This document shows positions 1 through 5,969 of a stretch of 11,296 bases of DNA, piece by piece. The DNA comes from Acidithiobacillus sulfuriphilus (GTDB lineage: Bacteria > Pseudomonadota > Gammaproteobacteria > Acidithiobacillales > Acidithiobacillaceae). Both the position numbers and the translations under genes were made by a program. Position 1 is the first letter of the stretch; each line of letters starts with the position of its first letter. The stretch lies in contig NZ_RIZI01000112.1 in NCBI RefSeq assembly GCF_003721225.1, positions 1 to 11,296 on the forward strand. Direction: 5' to 3'. The notes beneath the pieces are model-generated. The model was given only the letters and a program-made list of their open reading frames with translations. It was not told where the DNA came from and did not search any database.

Positions 1-535
1 TGTATGCGCACCCGCATGGTGATTACCCAGGCATGGAGGCGCCGGCCATAATGCACGGGACCGATGAACTCGTCGGGGTGCAAAGGCATGGGGGGGGGGT
101 AAAGGCCTCGGGCCTGACCATGGGCCGTGAGGACTGGGTCACTGTTGACCAGAGCAGGTCTGTCTCCGTCGCATCCTGGATGTTGATGGACAGGAGTTGG
201 GGATGGGCGGCGGCAAAGGTGCGTAAGGCCGAGCGGGTGGCCGGACTCAGGTCCAGAACCCCAGCGGTGCTGGGGAAAAACTGGTTTTTGAGGAAGCGGA
301 GATCGGCGAAACGCTGTTCCATGGCCTGGCTGATGTCGGTGCCCAGTCGCTGCGCCGTCATGCCGGCGGTCTCACGAAAGTGCCGGTGAATATCCTCGCG
401 GTTTTGTATGGCGAGCTGTTGCCACAATAGGATGAATACGACTCCCAGGAGCGCAAATGCCCCCCCTACTGCCCAGAGGAAATAGCGATCTCTCCGGCCA
501 TGGGGGACGCCGAGATACCTCATGAGCACCGGCAT
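1..535 (-). CDS. Membrane-anchored sensor protein, N-terminal part, frame broken at a C10 run; continues beyond the left edge
   Basis: Likely a membrane sensor whose output domain lies outside the window. From the ATG at 535 there is a short basic N-terminus, one membrane helix (about residues 18-38, starting RYFLWAVGG) and a helical, presumably periplasmic region containing FLKNQFFPSTAGVLDLSP and INIQDATETDLLWS, reminiscent of the extracytoplasmic domains of diguanylate cyclases or receptors. The frame runs through Thr-Pro-Pro-Pro at a run of ten C and then reaches a stop at 23-25. Shifting frame at the run (11 or 8 C) gives PLHPDEFIGPVHYGRRLHAW and stays open to the window edge; this reads like a natural continuation and contains ITMRVR. 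The gene is therefore frameshifted, phase-variable or misread. The start is uncertain: ATG at 592 (overlapping the EAL gene by 23 bases) and ATG at 523 are alternatives, none with a strong ribosome binding site. Whether it ends in GGDEF, GGDEF-EAL or a receptor domain cannot be seen. Confidence 0.65.
90..99 (-). repeat. C10 homopolymer (G10 on the plus strand) inside a coding region
   Basis: Ten consecutive G on the plus strand, followed by T at 100 and preceded by CAT. On the coding strand it is A-C10-ATG inside the sensor gene. With ten C the frame meets a stop about 20 codons later. One added or two removed C restore a plausible frame that stays open to the window edge. It is the longest homopolymer in the window. 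Confidence 0.9.
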
Positions 536-569
536 TGCCCTTGCCCGCAGACGGTCAGCGCGGCGTCCA

Positions 570-1316
570 TCAGGCCCTCGTCCCGGCATCATCCAGGCAA
601 CGTTTGCTGGGCGGGGGCAAACGCCGGGTTTCGGGGATTGCGCAGAGGAAACCCTGAAAGAGCTCTACGCCCAGTTCCCGGAACGCCTGCCATTCTTCGA
701 GGCTTTCCACGCCCTCCGCCACAAAGCGGATGGCATAGCTCTGACAGATGCGGGCGACGGTTTCACCGACGAGGCGTGGACTGCGCGAGTCGGGGGTTTT
801 CAGGATCTGATGGACGTCGAGTTTGACCATATCGGGCTGAAGGAGGTCGAGAAGGTCGAGATCGGCACTGCCTTCGGCAAGGTCCGTCAGGTCCATGGCC
901 ACCTGGACACCCGCTCGCTGATAGGCCCGGAAGATTCGCTGCAGGTGCAGGAGATCCATCCGTTGGCCCGTATCCACCACCTCGAAGATCAGCCGCTCGG
1001 GAGGAAAGGCACAGTCTTGGGCGATGCGCATGGTGTAGGCAATGTCTGCTTCGGGATGAAAGATGGTTTCGGGCAGGAAGTTGATGCACAGATGATTTTC
1101 CAGGCCCAACTGTTGCGCCTCCAGCATGGCTTGGGCGCGGCAGGCGCGATCGAAGGCGGGACGGTTGGCCGGGGTGAGGAGGTCGAGTATGACCTGTGCG
1201 GGTTCGCCCTCGGGCCCGCGTACCAGGGCCTCGTAGGCAAAAACCGTCCGTGTCTGGGCATTCACGATGGGCTGGAAGGCCATGATGAAGGGGACGGAAA
1301 ATTCGCTGCTGGTCAA
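570..1316 (-). CDS. EAL-domain protein (c-di-GMP phosphodiesterase family), probably impaired catalytically
   Basis: A stand-alone EAL domain of 248 residues without membrane helix or GGDEF, most like the EAL part of BLUF-EAL proteins (YcgF/BlrP1). Visible motifs: FQPIV (14-18), YEALVRG (28-34, containing Glu29), INFLPETIF (78-86, Asn79), IFEVVD (110-115, Glu112), MVKLD (163-167, Lys165) and AEGVES (200-205, Glu201). Loop 6, normally DDFG, reads MDLTD (141-145): the first Asp is kept, the second, a metal ligand in active enzymes, is Leu. The C-terminal QGYLF-type motif reads QGFLCAIP. It may thus bind c-di-GMP or act as a scaffold without hydrolysing it, or have low activity. The start is TTG at 1316, chosen because AAGGAG lies six bases upstream; no ATG occurs before residue 12, inside the domain. 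It lies 90 bases after the small membrane protein gene and just before the membrane sensor gene, which suggests a shared c-di-GMP role. Confidence 0.9.
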   Translation of the reverse strand: MTSSEFSVPFIMAFQPIVNAQTRTVFAYEALVRGPEGEPAQVILDLLTPANRPAFDRACRAQAMLEAQQLGLENHLCINFLPETIFHPEADIAYTMRIAQDCAFPPERLIFEVVDTGQRMDLLHLQRIFRAYQRAGVQVAMDLTDLAEGSADLDLLDLLQPDMVKLDVHQILKTPDSRSPRLVGETVARICQSYAIRFVAEGVESLEEWQAFRELGVELFQGFLCAIPETRRLPPPSKRCLDDAGTRA

Positions 1317-1322
1317 ATTGCA

Positions 1323-1328
1323 CTCCTT
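1323..1328 (-). promoter_or_regulatory. Ribosome binding site AAGGAG for the TTG-started EAL gene
   Basis: Coding-strand AAGGAG, then TGCAAT, then TTG at 1316. This good site with six-base spacing decides the unusual TTG start. A GTG overlapping the same site (1323-1321) is in another frame and gives no recognisable protein. Confidence 0.7.
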
Positions 1329-1406
1329 GGGGCGCCGCGCGCGATTATGCCATATACGGTACTAGAGAACAGTTCAACAAGGCCAGTATCCCCTTAATCA
1401 ATGGAT

Positions 1407-1652
1407 TCAGTATTTGGGTGAAAAAAATTGCAAACCGCCGATGATCAGGGTAACGAGGCTTTGGGCGAGGACGAGGAGGACGAGGAAGCGCAAGGTGACC
1501 ATGCTGGCCCAAATCCAGAGGGGGTAGCTGGCCAGCAGGGTGGCGGCATCCGGGCAGAGGGGGATCAGCGGCCCCTGGGCGGCGAGGATGGCCAAGGACC
1601 AGGTAATGGCCCAGGGCTTGATGCCTCCCGTTTTTCCCCCTCGCCGGCTCAT
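1407..1652 (-). CDS. Small hypothetical membrane protein with two predicted helices
   Basis: An 81-residue protein I do not recognise. It has a basic N-terminus (MSRRGGKTGG), a hydrophobic segment at about 14-33 (AITWSLAILAAQGPLIPLC, ending in the only Cys, 33) and a long one at about 47-72 (rich in Leu, Val and Ile), then a short FFSPKY tail. By the positive-inside rule the N-terminus is probably cytoplasmic, giving a hairpin. Its ATG lies six bases after the stop of the preceding soluble receptor and has no clear Shine-Dalgarno, so translation is probably by re-initiation. This close coupling is the main argument that it is a real gene. It could tether or accompany the soluble receptor encoded upstream, but nothing in the sequence proves that; a spurious open frame is the alternative. 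Confidence 0.55.
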   Translation of the reverse strand: MSRRGGKTGGIKPWAITWSLAILAAQGPLIPLCPDAATLLASYPLWIWASMVTLRFLVLLVLAQSLVTLIIGGLQFFSPKY

Positions 1653-1658
1653 GGCAGT

Positions 1659-2678
1659 CTACGCGATCCGTGGCGGCAGCGCTGCGCGCGGCTCTACTGT
1701 GGCGATGGAATCCTTGCGACTGGCAGCACCCCCTTCCCGGTGCAGGGGCGCCAAAAGTTGGAGGATATCCGTAAAGATCCGGGCGAAGTCGTCGAGGCTG
1801 TGCTGGAGCTGCTCCACCCCGGCACCCAACTCGTTGGCGGCAGCGATTTCGGCGTCGCCGCCGGTGACGATCTCCTCCATGTTCCGGCGGGTGGTCTGGG
1901 CCGACTGGTTGGCCATTCCCAGGACCTCCGCCACGGTTTCGAGGGAATCCCCGCCCCGGCGCAGATGGACGAGGCTATCGGCCACCCCGGCCTCGACGCT
2001 GGTGGCGCCGCTATTGATGGTAGTAGCGGCGGTCTGGATCTCGGTAGCGGCGGTAGCGGAGCTTTGGGCGAGTTTTTTGACTTCATCGGCCACCACGGCA
2101 AAGCCGCGGCCGTGCTCGCCGGCCCGCGCGGCCTCAATGGCGGCATTGAGGGCGAGGAGATTGGTTTGTTTGGCAATCTCCCGCACCTTGGCGGTAAGGT
2201 CGGTGATGGTGCGGGTACTCTGCAGGAAGATGCGGACGGTTTCCCCCATGTGGGTGACGGCCTGCTCCACCAAGTCCATCTCGCCGATCAGTTCGGACAG
2301 CCGCTCATTGCCGAGCTGCACCTCGCGCACGGTCTCTTCGGCCAGGGTCCGGTTTTCGGCGAGGCGCTGGGCGGAATCGTGCATGCTGTCCACTACGGTT
2401 TTGGCAACCAGGGAGAGAGCTGCCGCTTCGCTCTGCGTATGCTGGAGTTCCTGCGCAAAATCCACGCCCATGAGCTGGGTATCGACGGCACCCTGCAGGC
2501 CGGCAAACGGATGATCGACGCTCTCCAGGGCGTGCCGTTGGAATTTGTGCAGACGCTCCAGGACGGGCGCGGCGAGGGCGGCCAGTTGGCCATCCCCTTC
2601 CAGACGGGAGAGCACCGGCGCATCACCATCGAGGAAAGCGGTGAGGTAGAGGATCAGGTTTTCTGCATTCTGGGACAT
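1659..2678 (-). CDS. Soluble methyl-accepting chemotaxis protein (no membrane segment)
   Basis: Chemoreceptor of 339 residues. The conserved cytoplasmic tip is intact at about 167-203: [20 protein letters not shown], then [15 protein letters not shown], the site that contacts CheA and CheW/CheV. Helical arms flank it (about 90-166 and 203-315). No hydrophobic stretch is long enough to span the membrane, so the protein should be cytoplasmic. The first 85 residues form a helical region without a recognisable sensor fold (no PAS, GAF or globin motif seen), so the signal is unknown. The C-terminus (ALPPRIA) lacks the NWxTF-like pentapeptide that tethers CheR/CheB in some receptors. The ATG at 2678 has AGGAG seven to eight bases upstream and lies 11 bases after the cheV stop. 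A small membrane protein follows six bases downstream. Confidence 0.92.
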   Translation of the reverse strand: MSQNAENLILYLTAFLDGDAPVLSRLEGDGQLAALAAPVLERLHKFQRHALESVDHPFAGLQGAVDTQLMGVDFAQELQHTQSEAAALSLVAKTVVDSMHDSAQRLAENRTLAEETVREVQLGNERLSELIGEMDLVEQAVTHMGETVRIFLQSTRTITDLTAKVREIAKQTNLLALNAAIEAARAGEHGRGFAVVADEVKKLAQSSATAATEIQTAATTINSGATSVEAGVADSLVHLRRGGDSLETVAEVLGMANQSAQTTRRNMEEIVTGGDAEIAAANELGAGVEQLQHSLDDFARIFTDILQLLAPLHREGGAASRKDSIATVEPRAALPPRIA

Positions 2679-2689
2679 GCCGATGTCTC

Positions 2690-3643
2690 CTAGGTAGTGG
2701 CGATGGCCTTGGCCACGGCTCGGGCCAGGTCGTCGGGCAGGAACTTGGCCACATAGCCATCGGCGCCGACGCTATTGGCATGGGATTCGTTGGCGGATCC
2801 CGAGAGGGAGGAATGGATGACGACGGGAATGGCCTTGAGGATCTCGTTTTCCTTGATCTTGCGGGTCAAGGTGAAGCCATCCATTTCCGGCATTTCCAGA
2901 TCGGTGAGGACCATGGCCACCTTCTGGCGGATGGGAATGCCCGCCGTCCGCGCCTCCTGGGCCAGCGCCTGCAGGCGCTCCCAGGCTTCCTTGCCGCTCT
3001 TGGTGCCGATGAAAGGCAAGCCGAGCCTCGTCAGGGCCTTCTCGATCTGGCTGCGGGCCACGCCGGAGTCGTCGGCATAGAGGATCACCGATCCTTGGGG
3101 AATGCTGACGTGATGCTCCTGGGTGATTTCATCACCGGCCTTGAAACGGGAGGGCAGGACCTGGCGGAGGATCTGCTCCACGTCCAGGACCAGGGCGAGG
3201 CGGGATTTTTCCTCGTCTTCATCGAGGCGGGCAAGGCTGGTGACCATGCCGCCCACGGCCGCCCCTTCGGCGGACATCACTTGGCCCCACTCCAGGCGCA
3301 TGATCTCTTCGACTTCTTCCACGGCAAAACCCTGGATGGACCGCTCATACTCGGTGACGAGAAGGATGTTGCGACCTGTCGGCTTGCATCCCACCACGGC
3401 GGGCAGGTCGATGACGGGGATGATCTGGCCGCGGATGTTGGCCACCCCCAGCACATGCTGGGGGGCGCCGGGCATGGGGGTGATGGGCGGCATCACCAGG
3501 GCCTCACGCACCTTGAAGACGTTGATACCGAAAAGCTCGCGGCTGCTGGAGCGAGTATCCACTCCCAAACGGAAAATCAGGAGTTCAAACTTGTTGGTGC
3601 CGGCAAGCTTGGAGCGTTCATCCACTTCCTGCAAGGTGCTCAT
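2690..3643 (-). CDS. cheV: CheV: CheW-like coupling domain fused to a receiver domain
   Basis: Adaptor linking receptors to CheA, with a phosphorylatable receiver that tunes the coupling. The 317 residues divide into a CheW-like domain (about 18-165; [38 protein letters not shown] are typical) and a receiver domain (about 185-315). Receiver active-site residues are visible: acidic pair Asp191-Asp192, phospho-acceptor Asp248 in [12 protein letters not shown], Ser278 in place of the usual Thr/Ser, and Lys300. In the receiver, the Tyr of GYVAK (297) aligns with the switch aromatic of CheY. The start ATG overlaps the stop of the upstream PAS receptor by four bases (ATGA), indicating translational coupling. 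No separate cheW lies in the window, so CheV may be the main coupling protein for the receptors encoded here, unless cheW is elsewhere. Confidence 0.96.
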   Translation of the reverse strand: MSTLQEVDERSKLAGTNKFELLIFRLGVDTRSSSRELFGINVFKVREALVMPPITPMPGAPQHVLGVANIRGQIIPVIDLPAVVGCKPTGRNILLVTEYERSIQGFAVEEVEEIMRLEWGQVMSAEGAAVGGMVTSLARLDEDEEKSRLALVLDVEQILRQVLPSRFKAGDEITQEHHVSIPQGSVILYADDSGVARSQIEKALTRLGLPFIGTKSGKEAWERLQALAQEARTAGIPIRQKVAMVLTDLEMPEMDGFTLTRKIKENEILKAIPVVIHSSLSGSANESHANSVGADGYVAKFLPDDLARAVAKAIATT

Positions 3644-4590
3644 GATACCATCTCCAGACGAGAAACCAGTTTTTTGATAGCCGAGGTGACTTTGCTGATA
3701 TCGGTGAAGCTGTGGTTGGCCGTACTGACCAATTCCTGGGCCTGCTCGATGAGATGATTGTTTTCCCCGGATTTTTGGGCAATATCGCCCATGGCGACGC
3801 TAATGCCCTGGGTATTTTCCTGAATCTCCCGGGTGGCGTCCTGTACCCTTTTGGCCAGGTTACGCACCTCGTCGGCCACGACTGCGAAGCCCCGTCCATG
3901 CTCTCCGGCGCGGGCCGCCTCAATGGCCGCATTGAGGGCCAGGAGATTGGTTTGCGCGGCGATTTCCCGGATCGTATTGACGATGTTGTTGATTTCGATG
4001 GTTTGCGTGCCCAACTTCTCCAGCGACTTTCTGAACTGGGTGTTGATGTCCAATACATGGGCAGTTTGGCGCGCCACGTTCTGGATGGCCTGGCCACCCT
4101 CCCTGGTTTTTTCTTCCAGTTCCACGCTTACCGCGGACAGGGATTTTTCGTATTCCTTTTGCGCGGTAATATCCTGGGCATTTTTGACGATCCTTTCGAC
4201 TGATCCATCCACGCCTCTGATGGGTGTGTATTCGGCTTCCAGCCAGATGCTCTTGCCGTCTTTGCGGGTTCTCTGAAAAATGCCTTTTTGCTCGTTTCCC
4301 GCGCGCAGTTGTTCCCAGAACCTGGCATAGTCCGGACTCGCGGCGTAAACAGGGTCGCAGAGGATACGATGATGCTGGCCGCGTAATTCGTCGATGGTAT
4401 AGCCGGTCGCTGTGAGGAAATTTCCATTGGCTGCCGTAATGATCCCATCGGGGGTGAACTCGACGATGGCCATGGTATGATTGATGGCCTCCCACAAGGT
4501 GCAAAGATCCGCATATTTCTTCCGGATGACTTCGGGATCGTCGGAAACGGCGCAATTTTCCAGATCTTCGGGGTATGCTGGTGTCGCCAT
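3640..4590 (-). CDS. Cytoplasmic PAS-domain chemoreceptor (BdlA/AerC-like)
   Basis: 316-residue receptor with one N-terminal PAS domain (about 30-145) and an MCP signalling domain. The PAS shows [48 protein letters not shown] and [17 protein letters not shown], followed by the typical exit motif DIT (140-142). This is the pattern of PAS domains in BdlA, AerC and Aer-like receptors, several of which bind FAD or haem; cofactor binding here is inferred only. The MCP tip is complete at about 207-243 ([20 protein letters not shown]...). No membrane segment is present. The C-terminus (RLEMVS) has no CheR-tethering pentapeptide. The start is ATG 4590, 16 bases after the ODP-like gene's stop, with GGAG 11 bases upstream, somewhat long spacing. 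The stop overlaps the cheV start by four bases. Its placement beside a putative diiron oxygen sensor suggests redox or oxygen taxis. Confidence 0.94.
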   Translation of the reverse strand: MATPAYPEDLENCAVSDDPEVIRKKYADLCTLWEAINHTMAIVEFTPDGIITAANGNFLTATGYTIDELRGQHHRILCDPVYAASPDYARFWEQLRAGNEQKGIFQRTRKDGKSIWLEAEYTPIRGVDGSVERIVKNAQDITAQKEYEKSLSAVSVELEEKTREGGQAIQNVARQTAHVLDINTQFRKSLEKLGTQTIEINNIVNTIREIAAQTNLLALNAAIEAARAGEHGRGFAVVADEVRNLAKRVQDATREIQENTQGISVAMGDIAQKSGENNHLIEQAQELVSTANHSFTDISKVTSAIKKLVSRLEMVS

Positions 4591-4606
4591 GACAGTTCTT
4601 TCTCCT

Positions 4607-5371
4607 TTACGCATGCATTGCAGACAGGGCCGTACCCACCGGCAAGGCGTCGAACCAGTGCAAAAAGCGCTGGACGTTTTCCCCGGCGTAGATGGCGCCG
4701 TGCTGGGGGCAGAGAAAGTCGATGTCGAGTTGCCTGACGCGGCTGATCCAGTCCTTCTTGGCCTCATTGGAAGGCATCCAGCGTTGATGGAAGAACTTCG
4801 CGTGCTGGATATGTTCATCGAAGGCCTTGCTGGATTCTGGATCACGGCGGTCCACCCAGGCGCTGTGGCCCGGCGGCAGCAGTGCCGCCCCCACGTCGCC
4901 GGAGAAGAAAACCTTGGCTTCCGGGTCATAGACATGGAAGTTGGCCGAGGAGTGCAGGTAATGGGCGGGGATGAATTCCAGCTTGCGCCCGCCGATGACG
5001 AGTTCTCTTCCTTCGTCGGGGATGCTGACAAAATGGGCGTCCAGGGCGCCGTAATGGCGGATGAAGCCTTCCCAGAGCTTGGGGATATGCCAGTGGATCT
5101 TGCCGTTGCAGGCATTCCATAAGGGCAGGCTGGAGGCGATGTCCGGATCCTGGTGGGAGACGAAGGCGGCCTGGAGAGAAGAAGGCTGGACCACCTCCAC
5201 CATGGCCGCAAAGATCTGGGGGAAGATCTCGAAGCCGCCGGGGTCCAGCAGGATGCTCTGCCCGTTGGACTCCATGACATAGACGTTGGAGTCGATGACC
5301 CGGTGTTCATCCTGGTCATGGAGGATCCACCAACGGTGATCGCCTGATTCAAAAACCGGTGCCGCTTTCAT
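4607..5371 (-). CDS. Metallo-beta-lactamase-fold diiron protein, ODP/flavodiiron-like, in a chemotaxis operon
   Basis: 254 residues with the metallo-beta-lactamase fold of flavodiiron proteins but no flavodoxin domain. Likely metal ligands, by analogy to the His-x-Glu-x-Asp...His...Asp...His set of that family: His73, Asp75, Asp77 in [15 protein letters not shown]; His140 (or His137) in [15 protein letters not shown]; Asp159 in FFSGDVG; His224 in CPQHGAIY. Note Asp for Glu at the second position, and Ile78 where many lactamase-fold hydrolases have His. A closely related kind, ODP of Treponema denticola, is known to bind two irons and oxygen and to act with CheA in chemotaxis, so an Fe/O2 sensing role is plausible here (inference). 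Hydrolase activity looks unlikely. The ATG at 5371 is chosen for GGAGGA about nine bases upstream; it overlaps the end of the preceding gene by 23 bases. An upstream in-frame ATG at 5434 lacks such a site. Confidence 0.87.
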   Translation of the reverse strand: MKAAPVFESGDHRWWILHDQDEHRVIDSNVYVMESNGQSILLDPGGFEIFPQIFAAMVEVVQPSSLQAAFVSHQDPDIASSLPLWNACNGKIHWHIPKLWEGFIRHYGALDAHFVSIPDEGRELVIGGRKLEFIPAHYLHSSANFHVYDPEAKVFFSGDVGAALLPPGHSAWVDRRDPESSKAFDEHIQHAKFFHQRWMPSNEAKKDWISRVRQLDIDFLCPQHGAIYAGENVQRFLHWFDALPVGTALSAMHA

Positions 5372-5969
5372 GCAAAAGTTCCTCCAATTGGTTGCGGTAG
5401 CTGCGGATGGCATCGCGCACGATGCCCACGGCATTGCCCATGTCCCGGGAAACGCGCATCAGCGGAGCCCCCGTATCTTCGGACAGGGCGGCCTCGATGC
5501 GGCCATTGGTGACAACATATTCCTGTTCGGCAATCCCCTCCTGAATCCGGTTTACGGCCTGGATGAGGATGTACAAGATGTTCAGCGCCTCGGCCTCCTC
5601 GGCAGCGATGGTCTGTGCCCAGGTTTCCTCGGTGCAGCCGAGGGTAGGGCAGATTTTTCCGGCCCCATCCATGGTTTCGCGCATGCGCCGGAAGAGATCG
5701 GCATAGCTGCGGTGTTGCAGGATGCGCATGTGGGCCTGGATGAGCGGCGCTATGGATTTCTGCATATGGGAAGCCGCTTCCTTGAGGTCGGCGGCACCCT
5801 CGCGGAAGGCGCGGGCGACTACGCCGTAGCCCGCCAGGGCGTTGCCGTGGCGCTTGACCAGCACCATGGCATTGAGGGCGCGGCGATCAATATCCCGCAG
5901 CGCGCCTTCAATGCTGTGTCGCGTTTGGTAAGAGGCCTCGACGATGGCCATGATGCGCTGGATATCCAT
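5349..5969 (-). CDS. Small helical protein resembling a degenerate chemoreceptor signalling tip
   Basis: 206 residues, mostly predicted helical, with no membrane segment. I do not know a named family. Residues 31-70 can be laid over a receptor tip: [20 protein letters not shown] followed by [20 protein letters not shown] parallels [20 protein letters not shown] and VADEVRKLA of true receptors. Arg40 sits at the receptor-tip Arg (Tsr Arg388); Asn43 replaces the tip Glu (Tsr Glu391). Only about 30 residues precede the tip, so a full receptor hairpin is impossible. The rest (70-206) contains CPTLGC (two Cys at 107 and 112) and a long helical end. The start codon is joined to the cheA stop as TGATG, and the end overlaps the ODP-like gene. 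The coupling to cheA suggests a partner of CheA or of the ODP-like protein. The similarity could also be a coincidence of helical sequence. Confidence 0.8.
   Translation of the reverse strand: MDIQRIMAIVEASYQTRHSIEGALRDIDRRALNAMVLVKRHGNALAGYGVVARAFREGAADLKEAASHMQKSIAPLIQAHMRILQHRSYADLFRRMRETMDGAGKICPTLGCTEETWAQTIAAEEAEALNILYILIQAVNRIQEGIAEQEYVVTNGRIEAALSEDTGAPLMRVSRDMGNAVGIVRDAIRSYRNQLEELLHESGTGF

Noticed and set aside
1344..1377. Possible sigma-70 promoter before the EAL gene (CATAAT at 1349-1344, TTGAAC at 1377-1372, minus strand)
   Set aside because: The two boxes are 22 bases apart, too far for a standard promoter, and no better -35 is found. The gap may still hold a promoter of another type. 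GAACTGTTC inside it is a short palindrome of unknown meaning.
1382..1398. Terminator between the small membrane gene and the EAL gene (AAGGGG...GGCCTT)
   Set aside because: Only four base pairs can form and no T run follows, so it is not a credible intrinsic terminator.
1428..2693. Long open frames on the plus strand opposite the receptor, CheV, ODP-like, cheA and SPOR genes
   Set aside because: They mirror GC-rich minus-strand genes, show repetitive Gly/Ala/His/Asp-rich or Ser/Arg-rich composition and no known motif, while the minus-strand frames encode recognisable domains.
4591..5352. A long minus-strand frame extending the PAS receptor upstream by about 250 residues
   Set aside because: This part is Ser/Pro/Thr-rich nonsense and overlaps the ODP-like gene in another frame, whose motifs and ribosome binding site are clear. 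The PAS receptor has its own start at 4590.
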